This document shows positions 17,827 to 26,606 of a stretch of DNA of 64,000 nucleotides, in pieces. The translations under genes were made by a program, and so were the position numbers. The DNA comes from Planctomycetaceae bacterium (GTDB taxonomy: Bacteria > Planctomycetota > Planctomycetia > Pirellulales > Pirellulaceae), in assembly GCA_002709045.1 (NCBI GenBank), contig PAPJ01000008.1, forward strand, positions 226,294 through 290,293. Reading direction: 5' to 3'. The number at the start of each line of letters is the position of its first letter. The first letter of the stretch is position 1. The notes under the pieces are model-generated. The model was given only the letters and a program-made list of their open reading frames with translations, did no database searches and was not told the DNA's origin.

Positions 17827-18468
17827 CTATGACTCCGGCTCAGTTTCGAAATCTATATCCTCTGATTCAACCGTATCCTGTGGCTGAGATGTCTCGGTAG
17901 GCCCGCTGGAAACAATCACCTGACTTGGACGAATCACGCGATCGTACAGTTGGTAGCCCTGGCTGACAACAAACAAAATCGTATTCAAAGTCTGGTCTTC
18001 GCTAGGCTGCATGCTGACCGCTTCGTGCAGGTTCATATCAAAAGGCTGCCCAACTTCCGTGGCAATTAACTGGCAATTATATTTTTCAAAGATTTGCAAA
18101 ATACCCTGCAAAACCATTTCAACTCCACTCTTCAGTGAATCGACTGTACCAGCCTGATCAGCCGCATCTAATGCTCGTTGCAGATTATCAGTCATTGCCA
18201 ACAAATCATGGATCAGTGGTAAGGCCGCATATTTTCGGCTATCGGCTGAATCTCGCATTGCGCGTTTACGAATATTATCCATTTCTGCCAACAGCCGTAC
18301 ATTCTTATCCTGCAAATCAGCAATCTGCTGTTCGGGAGTCAACTCTTCGACAAATTCCAGAACACTTTCGTCAGTTTCAGCTGCCTGTTCAGTTGCTTCT
18401 TCAACAAGTTCATCTAACTGACCTTCGTCCTGAAGCACTTCATCCAGATTCTCATTTTCTTCTATCAT
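17827..18468 (-). CDS. grpE: Co-chaperone GrpE (nucleotide exchange factor of DnaK)
   Basis: A 213-residue GrpE. An acidic disordered N-terminus (~1-50) precedes a long coiled coil (~50-105) with LAEMDNIRKRAMRDSADSRK. The C-terminal beta domain holds the conserved VGQPFDMNLHEAVSM and GYQLYDRVIRPSQVIVS. GrpE releases ADP from DnaK. The start lies 9 nt after the dnaJ stop, and its Shine-Dalgarno (AGGAT) overlaps that stop codon, so translation is probably coupled. dnaK itself is not in the window. Confidence 0.95.
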   Translation of the reverse strand: MIEENENLDEVLQDEGQLDELVEEATEQAAETDESVLEFVEELTPEQQIADLQDKNVRLLAEMDNIRKRAMRDSADSRKYAALPLIHDLLAMTDNLQRALDAADQAGTVDSLKSGVEMVLQGILQIFEKYNCQLIATEVGQPFDMNLHEAVSMQPSEDQTLNTILFVVSQGYQLYDRVIRPSQVIVSSGPTETSQPQDTVESEDIDFETEPES

Positions 18469-18477
18469 GACATGATC

Positions 18478-19632
18478 CTATTGTTCATCTTCTTCAGCAA
18501 CGCTGAAGAAATCTTTAATTGAGTCCATCCAGTTCTTTCGCTCAGGAGCCACTTCTGTCTCTTCGAGTTCTGCCAACTGACGTAGAAGTTCTTTCTGTGC
18601 GGGACTTACCTTTACCGGAATTTCCACCCGAGTCTCGACCAGCAGGTCTCCATTACGTCCCGTATGTACATTAGGAACACCCGCTCCGCGAACTCGAAAT
18701 ACTTCACCGGTTTGCGTTCCCGCCGGTATGGTCACAGACTCCATCTCTTTAAGAGTCGGAACGTCAACTTCAGCACCTAGTACAAACTGAGCATAAGTCA
18801 GTGGAATACGTAAAACCAGGTGATCGTCATGTCTTTCAAACACGTTATGCTTCCTCACACGAATAAAGCAGTAGCAATCACCCGTCGATCCGCCCTGAGG
18901 ACTTACTTCTCCCTGCCCCGTAATACGAACACGAGTTCCATCATCGACGCCGGCGGGAATATTGACTTTAATCTCAGTCTGTTTCGATACGACACCTTCA
19001 CCGCGGCAATCGACACAAGGGTTGGCAACCGTACTACCGCTTCCCTGACATGCTGGACATGTTGTCTGTACACGCAGGATCCCTGCAGACTGCACGACCT
19101 GTCCTCGACCGCCACAACGCACACAAGATTCGCGTACCGCTCCGGGTGCTGCGCCGCTGCCATCACAGGAGTCACAAAGTTCATTGCGTGCAACCTCAAC
19201 AGTCTTACTACAACCGGCAGCAGCTTCTTCCAGATCAAGCGTTACGTTACAGCGAATATCGGCTCCACGCCCACTGCGTTGCTGCCGTCGGGAGCCACCT
19301 CCAAACAGGCTGTCGAAAATTCCACCACCGCCACCGCCGCCAAACATTCCTCCAAAGGCCTCAAAGATATCTTCGACACTTGAAAACTGAGGGCCGCCAC
19401 CATCACCTAAGCCTGCGTGTCCATATTGATCATATCGGGCTCGTTTTTCATCGTCGCTCAGGACTTCATAGGCTTCGGCAGCTTCTTTGAATTTTTCAAC
19501 CGCTTCTTCATTATCGGGATTGCTGTCAGGATGGTATTTAATAGCGAGTTTACGGTAGGCAGAACCGATTACCCCTTTCGAGGCATCGCGGGCTACTCCC
19601 AACACTTCGTAATAATCTCGTTTATCAGCCAT
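18478..19632 (-). CDS. dnaJ: Chaperone DnaJ
   Basis: A full 384-residue type I DnaJ. The J domain (residues 1-70) has the HPD tripeptide in [11 protein letters not shown] Gly/Phe-rich linker follows (~75-115), then four CxxCxGxG zinc repeats (~145-215): [24 protein letters not shown] and CVDCRGEG. The substrate-binding C-terminal domains complete it. DnaJ delivers clients to DnaK and stimulates its ATPase. It lies downstream of groEL1, but a strong terminator hairpin occupies the 105-nt gap. dnaJ and grpE may therefore have their own promoter or be reached by partial read-through. Confidence 0.96.
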   Translation of the reverse strand: MADKRDYYEVLGVARDASKGVIGSAYRKLAIKYHPDSNPDNEEAVEKFKEAAEAYEVLSDDEKRARYDQYGHAGLGDGGGPQFSSVEDIFEAFGGMFGGGGGGGIFDSLFGGGSRRQQRSGRGADIRCNVTLDLEEAAAGCSKTVEVARNELCDSCDGSGAAPGAVRESCVRCGGRGQVVQSAGILRVQTTCPACQGSGSTVANPCVDCRGEGVVSKQTEIKVNIPAGVDDGTRVRITGQGEVSPQGGSTGDCYCFIRVRKHNVFERHDDHLVLRIPLTYAQFVLGAEVDVPTLKEMESVTIPAGTQTGEVFRVRGAGVPNVHTGRNGDLLVETRVEIPVKVSPAQKELLRQLAELEETEVAPERKNWMDSIKDFFSVAEEDEQ

Positions 19633-19654
19633 CTTCTATGGATATGCTTTTATG

Positions 19655-19680
19655 AAAAAAGCCGCCCCCTTCCGGGCGGC
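19655..19680 (-). terminator. Rho-independent terminator between groEL1 and dnaJ
   Basis: On the minus strand GCCGCCC pairs with GGGCGGC around a 6-nt loop, followed directly by TTTTTT. It lies 57 nt past the groEL1 stop and 22 nt before the dnaJ start. Confidence 0.85.
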
Positions 19681-19693
19681 GGCTCGTCTTTTA

Positions 19694-19722
19694 ACTTTAC
19701 GGGGAAACAAAAAATCGTTCAA
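19694..19722 (-). promoter_or_regulatory. Possible promoter for dnaJ-grpE
   Basis: TTGAAC and TAAAGT are separated by 17 nt on the minus strand. The same stretch can be read as TTGAA-N12-CCCCG, which resembles a proteobacterial RpoH heat-shock promoter, although that sigma factor is not expected here. A start site about 7 nt downstream would put the terminator hairpin at the very 5' end of the transcript. Weak evidence. Confidence 0.35.
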
Positions 19723-19737
19723 TTTTGAAAGTTGTAC

Positions 19738-21360
19738 CTAGTTAACACTTCCTTCAACAGACCCTCGTTCTTTGTCTTCCTTATCGTAGTTGGTTACCAA
19801 AGCTTCTGTGGTAAGCATCAGTCCGGAAATACTACCAGCGTTTGCCAGAGCCGTACGGACAACCTTCACAGGGTCAACAACACCAGCTTTGAACATATCA
19901 CCATATTCACCCGTATTGGCATTGTAACCAAAAGCAATCGATTTATTCTCTCGGACATTGTCAGCTACGACACTACCATCGATTCCGCCATTGTCAGCAA
20001 TCTGACGAAGCGGAGCCTCAAGAGCATCGAGGATGATATCGACACCGATTTTCTCGTCTCCCTTGGCTGCAGATCGTGCTTCCTGCACTGCTTCGGAGCA
20101 ACGAACAAGAGCAACACCACCACCTGGCAGAATACCTTCTTCCACAGCCGCGCGAGTTGCGTGCAAAGCATCTTCAATACGAGCTTTCTTCTGCTTCATA
20201 TCGGCTTCGGTCTCAGCACCAACAGAAATTACAGCAACACCACCTGACAGTTTAGCCAGACGTTCCTGAAACTTCTCTTTATCATATTCACTTTCCGTCT
20301 GATCCATCTGATTATTGATCTGATCAATACGAGCGTCAATTTCTTTACGACTTCCCAGACCTTCGACAATTGTAGTGGAGCCTTTATCAGCACTCACTTT
20401 ACGTCCTTGACCGAGTTGTTCCAGCGTAACATTTTCCAACTGAATACCAAGATCTTCACTGATCAGTGTTCCACCGGTCAGCACGGCAATATCACCAAGC
20501 ATATTCTTACGACGATCACCAAAACCTGGAGCTTTGACGGCACAAACATTCAAAACACCACGCAATTTGTTAACCACCAGTAATGTCAAAGCTTCAGCAT
20601 CTACGTCTTCAGCGATAATCATCAGGGGCTTACCAGTATTGCCGACTTTTTCGAGCACTGGAACCAGAGACTGCAGATTGCTGATCTTCTTCTCATGGAT
20701 CAGGATATAAGCATCCTCCATAACACAATCCATTTCAGCGGGACGGTTAATAAAGTATGGTGACACATAACCCTTATCAAACTGCATTCCGTCAACAAAA
20801 TCGACTGTCGTTTCAGTTGTTTTACCTTCCTCAACCGTGATGACTCCGTCTTTTCCGACCCGCTCCAAAGCATCGGCAAGCAGGTTTCCGATTTCATCAT
20901 CATTGTTAGCGCTAATCGCACCAACCTGAGCCACTTCTTCCTTACTGGAAACGGGCTTTGCAATCGAAAGCAGTCTACCTTCTGCCGCGGCAACGGCCTT
21001 TTCAATACCTCTGCGAACGGACATTGGATTACTACCGGCGACGATATTTCGCAAACCTTCCCGGTAAATCGAACGTGCCAGAACGGTCGCAGTAGTCGTA
21101 CCGTCACCGGCCAAGTCTGAAGTTTTCTGAGCAACTTCAACCACTAGACGAGCACCCATATTCTCAAAGCGATCTTCCAGTTCGATCTCTTTGGCAACCG
21201 TTACACCATCTTTAGTAACAGTTGGTCCACCAAACGATTTATCAATAATCACATTACGTCCGGTTGGTCCCATCGTGACAGCAACTGCATCGGCTAGTTT
21301 ACTGACACCACGCAACAGACGTGAACGAGCGTTATCTTCAAACAAAAGCTGTTTAGCCAC
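19738..21360 (-). CDS. groEL: Chaperonin GroEL, copy 1 (no GGM tail)
   Basis: A 540-residue HSP60. ATP-site motifs are intact: [36 protein letters not shown], and the catalytic Asp in [13 protein letters not shown], followed by [13 protein letters not shown]. The C-terminus ends RGSVEGSVN and lacks the Gly-Gly-Met repeat tail of copy 2. The GTG at 21360 has AGGAG 9 nt upstream. It is the third gene of the unit groEL2-groES1-groEL1 and is followed by a terminator. It is one of three GroEL paralogues in 31 kb; division of labour among them is inferred, not shown. Confidence 0.95.
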   Translation of the reverse strand: MAKQLLFEDNARSRLLRGVSKLADAVAVTMGPTGRNVIIDKSFGGPTVTKDGVTVAKEIELEDRFENMGARLVVEVAQKTSDLAGDGTTTATVLARSIYREGLRNIVAGSNPMSVRRGIEKAVAAAEGRLLSIAKPVSSKEEVAQVGAISANNDDEIGNLLADALERVGKDGVITVEEGKTTETTVDFVDGMQFDKGYVSPYFINRPAEMDCVMEDAYILIHEKKISNLQSLVPVLEKVGNTGKPLMIIAEDVDAEALTLLVVNKLRGVLNVCAVKAPGFGDRRKNMLGDIAVLTGGTLISEDLGIQLENVTLEQLGQGRKVSADKGSTTIVEGLGSRKEIDARIDQINNQMDQTESEYDKEKFQERLAKLSGGVAVISVGAETEADMKQKKARIEDALHATRAAVEEGILPGGGVALVRCSEAVQEARSAAKGDEKIGVDIILDALEAPLRQIADNGGIDGSVVADNVRENKSIAFGYNANTGEYGDMFKAGVVDPVKVVRTALANAGSISGLMLTTEALVTNYDKEDKERGSVEGSVN

Positions 21361-21362
21361 AA

Positions 21363-21382
21363 TTCAAACTCCTAGAGTTGAA
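21363..21382. promoter_or_regulatory. Inverted repeat over the groEL1 ribosome-binding site
   Basis: TTCAAaCTC and GAGTTGAA form an inverted repeat with one bulged base around CTA. It covers the AGGAG Shine-Dalgarno of groEL1, so a small hairpin in the mRNA could limit initiation. A chance repeat is possible. Confidence 0.35.
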
Positions 21383-21422
21383 TAATTAATTAGGAACAAT
21401 CAGGGAATTGATCCGGTTGTTG

Positions 21423-21728
21423 TTAGTCGAGTACTTTAGCCAGAATTTCTGTTTCTCGCAGAATCTTGACATCCTCGCCATTTACTTCAATATCTGTACC
21501 GCCGAACTTACCGTAGATAACCACGTCACCTACCGCGAGTGAAAGACCGGCACGATCGCCGCTTTCAAGTAAGCGGCCACTTCCACAAGCGATAACAGTA
21601 CCACGCTGTGGTTTCTCTTTTGCCGAGTCAGGAAGCACAATGCCACCCGCAGTTACTTCTTCACTCTCGGCAGGACGAATCACTACTCGATCATCCAGAG
21701 GACGAATTTTGATCTTTGCCATGACCAT
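21423..21728 (-). CDS. groES: Co-chaperonin GroES, copy 1
   Basis: A 101-residue GroES that caps the GroEL ring. Family strings are IKIRPLDDRVVIRP, TAGGIVLPDSAKEKPQRGTVIACG, GDVVIYGKFGGTDIEVNGEDVKILRETEILA. The mobile loop (EEVTAGGIVLPDS) is intact. Two ATGs are possible: 21728, 5 nt after AAGGA, and 21722, which gives the family-typical MAKIKIRP. It sits between two groEL genes, an arrangement less usual than groES-groEL. Confidence 0.95.
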   Translation of the reverse strand: MVMAKIKIRPLDDRVVIRPAESEEVTAGGIVLPDSAKEKPQRGTVIACGSGRLLESGDRAGLSLAVGDVVIYGKFGGTDIEVNGEDVKILRETEILAKVLD

Positions 21729-21782
21729 TTATTCCTTCATTGTTTATTTTTAAAATTAATAAGAACGGAAAACATCGGCTGA

Positions 21783-23492
21783 TTACATCATGCCGGGCAT
21801 ACCGCCCATGCCGCCCATGCCACCCATGCCTGGCATGCCGCCACCCATACCTGGCATGCCGCCACCCATACCATGATCATGGTGATCGTGGTGATCGTCA
21901 TCTTCCTCTTCAACAGGAATCTCAGCTACCAGACACTCTGTGGTTAACAAGAGTGATGCGACACTGGAAGCGTTTTGCAGAGCTGTACGAATCACTTTAG
22001 CAGGTTCAATAATGCCCATCTCGACCATGTCACCGTATTTATCTTTATCCGCGTTGTAACCTTCGGACTTCCCTTTGAGCTTACGAACACGATTAACAAT
22101 CACAGCACCGTCAACACCCGCGTTCTTCGCAATCGCTCGCAACGGATAATCAAGTATATTCTGTATGATCTGAGCACCCAAAGCTTCATCACCCTCTAAT
22201 CCAAGAGAGCCGACCGCTTTATCTGTTCGAAGTAAAGCTATACCACCGCCAGGAACAATACCTTCCTCCAATGCTGCCTGCGTTGCAGATTTTGCATCTT
22301 CCAAAAGAGCCTTACGTTCCTTCATTTCAGTTTCAGTCGTGGCACCACAGTTAATCTGGGCAACACCACCGGCGAGCTTCGCCAAACGTTCCTGAAGTTT
22401 TTCACGATCATACTCACTGTCTGTCACTTCGATTTCATTACGAATCTGCTCAGCGCGACCTTCAATGTCTTCTTTACTTCCCGCTCCGCCAACCATCACG
22501 GTGCTTTCAGAAGTAATGCGAATTTTCCTGGCTGATCCCAGATCAGCCAACTTGACACTTTCAAGCTCGATACCAAGGTCTTTGAAAATCGGCGTTGCAC
22601 CTGTTAGTACTGCGATATCTCCTAAAATAGCTTTCCGGCGATCACCGTAACCAGGAGCTTTCACCGCACAAACATTCAGAATGCCTCGCATTTTATTTAC
22701 TACCAAGGTAGCTAATGCTTCACCTTCAATATCTTCAGCGACAATAAGCAAAGGCTTCTTGGACTGACTGACTGCTTCCAGCAGTGGGATCAGTTTTTTG
22801 TTCGAGGAAATCTTCTCTTCAAACAGGAGAATCAAACAGTTCTCCAACTCAACAGTCACTTCGCTTTCGTTGGTCACAAAGTGAGGAGACAGAAATCCAC
22901 GATCAAACTGCATCCCTTCCACAACTTCAACAGTCGTTTCACTTCCACGTCCCTCTTCCACCGTGATGACTCCGTCTTTGCCAACCTTGATAAAGGCATC
23001 TGCAAGTACGTTTCCAATAGTGCTGTCATTATTACCGGCGATCGTCGCGATCTGCTGAATCTCTTTTTTGTTTTTCGAATCGATTGGAATTGCCTGCTTA
23101 GCGATCTGACTACATACAGAATCTACAGCTTTACTAATTCCTCGCCCTAGTGCCATTGGGTCAGCACCAGCTGCAATCATTTTCAAACCTTCGCGAAAGA
23201 TCGCTTCTGACAATACCGTTGCAGTTGTCGTGCCATCACCAGCAACTTCGTTCGTCTTGCTAGCAGCTTCTTTAACCAACTGAGCACCAAGATTTTCGAA
23301 GACATCATCTAATTCAATATCTTCAGCAACGGTAACACCGTCTTTGGTGACTTTCGGGGATCCCCATCCTTTGTCCAGGACAGCATTTCGACCACGAGGT
23401 CCAAGCGTACTTCGTACGGCACGAGCCAGTTTGGCAACACCAGACAACAATGACTGTCGAGCCTTGTCGTCAAATACCATTTGTTTTGCCAC
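21783..23492 (-). CDS. groEL: Chaperonin GroEL, copy 2 (divergent, Gly-Met-rich tail)
   Basis: A 569-residue HSP60 and the first gene of the chaperone block. I use the GTG at 23492: AGGAG lies about 9 nt upstream, and it yields the family-typical VAKQMVFDD; a TTG at 23522 is less likely. ATP motifs persist ([41 protein letters not shown], Asp in [12 protein letters not shown]). The sequence is more divergent than copies 1 and 3, for example [13 protein letters not shown] and NEVAGDGTT. The tail is unusual: an Asp/His stretch ([14 protein letters not shown]) and then repeated [10 protein letters not shown] units ending in PGMM. Such GGM tails line the GroEL cavity floor. A sigma-54 promoter and paired upstream sites precede it. 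Confidence 0.94.
   Translation of the reverse strand: MAKQMVFDDKARQSLLSGVAKLARAVRSTLGPRGRNAVLDKGWGSPKVTKDGVTVAEDIELDDVFENLGAQLVKEAASKTNEVAGDGTTTATVLSEAIFREGLKMIAAGADPMALGRGISKAVDSVCSQIAKQAIPIDSKNKKEIQQIATIAGNNDSTIGNVLADAFIKVGKDGVITVEEGRGSETTVEVVEGMQFDRGFLSPHFVTNESEVTVELENCLILLFEEKISSNKKLIPLLEAVSQSKKPLLIVAEDIEGEALATLVVNKMRGILNVCAVKAPGYGDRRKAILGDIAVLTGATPIFKDLGIELESVKLADLGSARKIRITSESTVMVGGAGSKEDIEGRAEQIRNEIEVTDSEYDREKLQERLAKLAGGVAQINCGATTETEMKERKALLEDAKSATQAALEEGIVPGGGIALLRTDKAVGSLGLEGDEALGAQIIQNILDYPLRAIAKNAGVDGAVIVNRVRKLKGKSEGYNADKDKYGDMVEMGIIEPAKVIRTALQNASSVASLLLTTECLVAEIPVEEEDDDHHDHHDHGMGGGMPGMGGGMPGMGGMGGMGGMPGMM
21785..21862. repeat. Short tandem coding repeats (GGM/PGM units)
   Basis: The 3' end of groEL2 is made of short repeated units coding for Gly-Gly-Met and Pro-Gly-Met, for example recurring ccgcccatg and cctggcatg. 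It is a length-variable type of repeat within the gene. Confidence 0.7.
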
Positions 23493-23591
23493 GTCCGGAT
23501 TCTCCTTCAAAGAGTGTTCCAAAAGCGTTTAATTGATTTCAACGGAAACGATATTTCATTTCCGATTCTCTTTATCTGTCTACTAATTCCA

Positions 23592-23608
23592 GTGTCAAAA
23601 TTAGACAC
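23592..23608. promoter_or_regulatory. Inverted repeat in the groEL2 leader
   Basis: GTGTC and GACAC flank a 7-nt AT spacer, about 20-35 nt downstream of the inferred sigma-54 start site. It could be an operator or a weak hairpin. It is not CIRCE. Confidence 0.35.
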
Positions 23609-23638
23609 ATCGAATTAACGATTGATATAGTGGACAAC

Positions 23639-23653
23639 GCAACACGCGTGCCA
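23639..23653 (-). promoter_or_regulatory. Sigma-54 (RpoN) promoter of groEL2-groES1-groEL1
   Basis: The minus strand reads TTTGGCACGCGTGTTGC. TGGCAC (-24) and TTGC (-12) are separated by exactly 5 nt, the sigma-54 consensus, and T-rich sequence lies upstream. The start site would be near 23627, giving a leader of about 135 nt. No competing sigma-70 promoter is evident. Confidence 0.82.
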
Positions 23654-23812
23654 AAGTATCCAAAATATTCCAGAAACGGCTCCGAGACAAGCACACAGAT
23701 GACTATTATTTATCCCTTTTCCACTTACTTTAGCTCTCTCAGCAAAGCAAAAACAGACTTCTAAGTAAAACCGTTCACAATTAACTTCACCAATTCACAA
23801 CAAATCACCTGA

Positions 23813-23825
23813 TGCCAAATTGGCA
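23813..23825. promoter_or_regulatory. Proximal upstream activator-site candidate of groEL2
   Basis: The 13-bp inverted repeat TGCCAAATTGGCA is centred about 190 bp upstream of the inferred start site. It fits TGYCA-N3-TGRCA, a form shared with the site 40 bp away and with the groES2 upstream region. Confidence 0.6.
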
Positions 23826-23852
23826 GGACTACAAAAACAGGGTTTTATGACG

Positions 23853-23865
23853 TGTCAGTTTGACA
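23853..23865. promoter_or_regulatory. Distal upstream activator-site candidate of groEL2
   Basis: The 13-bp inverted repeat TGTCAGTTTGACA is centred exactly 40 bp from the proximal repeat, about four helical turns, which would put both on the same DNA face. Paired sites of this kind are typical for sigma-54 enhancer-binding proteins. Confidence 0.6.
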
Positions 23866-23968
23866 GCAAAGAAATATTGAACCGGATTAAAACAGTCGCC
23901 GTTATTAGCACCAGCAGGCAACTCCGCTTGTTTTGAAACCCGAAAATTTCGGCCTGAATTATTCGTAA

Positions 23969-25036
23969 CTAGTCAATTCGAGGAGTAAAATCGTCCTCAG
24001 AAGTGTAATTCGCTGCAAAACCAGCTAACAGAGAGGCGGCATAATCGATATCGTCCAACGAAATCGTTTCCACGGCACTGTGCATGTAACGGTTAGGAAT
24101 CGTTACCAAACCAGTCGCAACACCACTACGATTAAGTTGCAACACATTAGCATCATTAGAAGCACCTCGGCCAATCGCTGCTAATTGATAGGGAATCTGT
24201 TCCTCAGCAGCAACATCTCGCAGCTTCTCGACCACCAGTGGATTACAGTTGGGCCCTCGATATACAGCAGGCCCTCCCCCCAACTTAATGTCACCCTGCT
24301 GCTTTTTATCAATACTTGGACAATCTGTAGCATGTGTCACATCCACGGCAATTGCTGCTGCGGGATCAATACCAAATGCGCTAGTACGAGCACCTCGCAA
24401 TCCAATCTCTTCCTGAACGGTCGAAACCGCAAAGACACCACAGGAAGGATATCGCTCTTTCGCTCGTTTCAATGCTTCGATTACGACCCACACTCCTGTG
24501 CGGTTATCCATACAAGGCGCATTGGCCAGACCGTTAAGCATTTCCTGCATCCCAAGACTTAATGTCACTGGATCGCCAATTTCGACTAAAGCTTCTGCAT
24601 CTTCTTTATCAGTGGCACCAACATCTAACCACATATCGGTAATCTTGACGACCTGCTTGCGTTCAACATCGGTTAACAGGTGAATTGGCTTTCGTGAGAT
24701 CACTGCATGTACCGGTCCGGTAGCACTCCATATAACCATTCGCTGGCCAATCAACTGCTGAGGATCCCAACCCCCAATCGTCTGAGCATAGACAAAGCCG
24801 TTCTCATCAATATGAGAAACTAGCATTCCAATCTGGTCACAATGGCCGGCAAACATGAGCTTCGTATCAGCTTCAGGATTAATGGCGCAAATTACATTAC
24901 CATGGACATCGGTCGTAACTTCATCCGCAAAATTGGCCGCGTATTCACGAACAACCTGCTGAACTCGTTCCTCATATCCGGACGGTCCTGGCGTCTCTAA
25001 CAGATTGACTAAGAAATCCTTTGATGACTGATCCAT
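23969..25036 (-). CDS. M42-family metallopeptidase (glutamyl aminopeptidase-like)
   Basis: A 355-residue cytosolic M42 aminopeptidase. The di-metal ligands are visible in order: His in MFAGHCDQIG (residue ~67), Asp in CMDNRTGVW, the Glu pair in VQEEIGLRG, Asp in DVTHATDCP, and His in RYMHSAVETI. The N-terminal LLETPGPSGYEERV is a family hallmark. Such enzymes form dodecameric shells that trim peptides; some act as endoglucanases, but the peptidase is more likely. The gene is monocistronic, with the groEL2 regulatory region downstream and the hom promoter region upstream. Confidence 0.92.
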   Translation of the reverse strand: MDQSSKDFLVNLLETPGPSGYEERVQQVVREYAANFADEVTTDVHGNVICAINPEADTKLMFAGHCDQIGMLVSHIDENGFVYAQTIGGWDPQQLIGQRMVIWSATGPVHAVISRKPIHLLTDVERKQVVKITDMWLDVGATDKEDAEALVEIGDPVTLSLGMQEMLNGLANAPCMDNRTGVWVVIEALKRAKERYPSCGVFAVSTVQEEIGLRGARTSAFGIDPAAAIAVDVTHATDCPSIDKKQQGDIKLGGGPAVYRGPNCNPLVVEKLRDVAAEEQIPYQLAAIGRGASNDANVLQLNRSGVATGLVTIPNRYMHSAVETISLDDIDYAASLLAGFAANYTSEDDFTPRID

Positions 25037-25133
25037 ATTTCAGTTCCTTCTGTGCTTCTAATCACCAGTTTCCTGAATCTAAATCATCACAACCGAAGGC
25101 GGGAAACTGCGCTTCTAGGCGATTCTGTAATCC

Positions 25134-25162
25134 TTGACCATTTTAAAAAGTCGACCTAGTAT
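25134..25162 (+). promoter_or_regulatory. Sigma-70-type promoter of the hom-apgM-lysC operon
   Basis: TTGACC and TAGTAT are separated by 17 nt. The start site would lie near 25169, leaving a leader of about 108 nt before the hom ATG. A 30-codon ORF in this leader is not enriched in Thr, Ile or Met, so it does not look like an attenuator peptide. Confidence 0.5.
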
Positions 25163-25276
25163 GACCTTCATAAATCTTGTCCTTGGATTCGCCACCTATG
25201 ATTTTAACGAATTCAATCTGATAAACATATCGGGGCAAAAAGAACACTCCTGATAAAAGTTACAAACAGAGTATTC

Positions 25277-26575
25277 ATGGAAAAAACAAAAGTCGCTATT
25301 ATTGGTTTGGGAACCGTCGGGACAGGCGTTGCCAAACTTCTTCTCGACCATGGAGATCGCACGGCGAGACACGCCGGGCGTATTCCCTGGCTTGAAAAAA
25401 TAGTCGTGCGCGATCTCAGTAAAACTCGCGATGTTGAGATCCCCGAAGGTGTTCTGACGGACAATCTTGAAGACGTAATTCAGGACCCTGAAATCACTGT
25501 CGTTGCTCAACTGATCGGAGGTATCGAGCCTGCCCGCTCGATCATGCTGCAGCTACTTGAAGCTGGCAAAGATATTATCACTGCTAACAAGGCTCTGCTC
25601 GCCGTTTATGGCCCAGAACTCTTTGATAAAGCCCGCCAGTTGAAGCGATGTATTGCTTTCGAAGCTTCTGTTGCCGGTGGTATTCCAATTATTACCAATA
25701 TTGGTCAATGCCTTACGGCCAATCAGATCACCTCATTGCGCGGAATCCTAAACGGCACCTGCAACTTCATCATCACTGAGATGCAGAATAGCGGCGCCGC
25801 GTTCAGCGATGTCCTTAAAGAAGCACAACGACTTGGGTATGCCGAAGCTGATCCTACACTAGATGTCAACGGCGCAGATACGGCTCAAAAGCTTTCTATC
25901 CTCAGTCAACTGGCTTTCGGAGTTCGGGGCAATTGGGAGGATATCCCCTGTAAAGGTATCAACGATCTTAACATTGCCGATATCAGGTATGCTGACCGCC
26001 TTGGCTACCGCATCAAGCTATTAGCGATAGCAAAGCTTGTCGACAACGAAGTCGAAATGAGCGTAAGTCCTACGCTCATTAGCAAAGGTACGCCGCTAGC
26101 AGAAGTTCAGGATGTATTTAATGCAATCCGAGTACGTGGTGATACCGTCGGACCGGTGTTCTATCACGGACAGGGTGCGGGGCAAATGCCAACAGCTTCA
26201 GCAGTGGTGGCGGATATCATTGATACCGTGGTCGGCCGTAGCCAAATCACCTTTAACAATCTGGAACTTTGGTCGGAAAGGAATCGTCCGCGTTCAATGG
26301 CTGATGCTGGCCAATCTATCAACCGATACTATTTAAGGATGCAGGTTGTTGACCAACCCGGAGTCATGGCTGAAATCACCGGCATCCTAGGAAATAACGG
26401 AGTCTCCATCGCTTCTATTATTCAACATAAATCCGAAAATAAAGATTCCTCTGCAACCGTACCGCTGGTCATCATGAGTCACGAAACGATGCAGAGCGCT
26501 ATCGACAAATCAGTCGATCAATTCAAGGACTCAAAAAGCATTGAATCAAAAGCGGTGGTCCTAAAAGTTATATAA
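25277..26575 (+). CDS. hom: Homoserine dehydrogenase
   Basis: A 432-residue enzyme that reduces aspartate semialdehyde to homoserine, the branch point to threonine and methionine. The Rossmann motif GLGTVGTGVAKLL is at residues 10-22. ITANKALLA and FEASVAGGIPII carry conserved catalytic-core residues, and GILNGTCNFI and EAQRLGYAEADPTLDVNG are family hallmarks. An ACT domain (~355-430, with VVDQPGVMAEITGILGNNGVSI) probably gives threonine feedback. It is the first gene of a three-gene run with apgM and lysC. Confidence 0.96.
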   Translation: MEKTKVAIIGLGTVGTGVAKLLLDHGDRTARHAGRIPWLEKIVVRDLSKTRDVEIPEGVLTDNLEDVIQDPEITVVAQLIGGIEPARSIMLQLLEAGKDIITANKALLAVYGPELFDKARQLKRCIAFEASVAGGIPIITNIGQCLTANQITSLRGILNGTCNFIITEMQNSGAAFSDVLKEAQRLGYAEADPTLDVNGADTAQKLSILSQLAFGVRGNWEDIPCKGINDLNIADIRYADRLGYRIKLLAIAKLVDNEVEMSVSPTLISKGTPLAEVQDVFNAIRVRGDTVGPVFYHGQGAGQMPTASAVVADIIDTVVGRSQITFNNLELWSERNRPRSMADAGQSINRYYLRMQVVDQPGVMAEITGILGNNGVSIASIIQHKSENKDSSATVPLVIMSHETMQSAIDKSVDQFKDSKSIESKAVVLKVI

Positions 26576-26606
26576 CGACATTCTTCCATGCAATCCAGGT
26601 AGTTAC

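Larger units (their letters stand above)
23493..23968. other. Regulatory intergenic region upstream of groEL2
   Basis: This 476-base gap holds the groEL2 leader (~135 nt), a sigma-54 promoter, and two 13-bp upstream inverted repeats (listed separately). I saw no CIRCE repeat, small ORF or structured RNA beyond these. Confidence 0.6.

Noticed and set aside
18820..19490. Long plus-strand ORFs opposite dnaJ
   Set aside because: They are antisense to the dnaJ zinc-repeat region and are His/Cys/Thr-rich by mirror effect only.
21785..21862. Possible CRISPR or minisatellite in the repeated DNA near the groEL2 end
   Set aside because: The repeats are short, codon-phased and encode the Gly-Met tail, with no spacers.
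23493..23968. CIRCE/HrcA operator upstream of groEL2
   Set aside because: I looked for TTAGCACTC-N9-GAGTGCTAA and found none here or upstream of groES2.
25163..25255. 30-codon ORF in the hom leader
   Set aside because: It is not enriched in Thr, Ile, Met or Lys and no terminator hairpin follows, so it is not an attenuator peptide.
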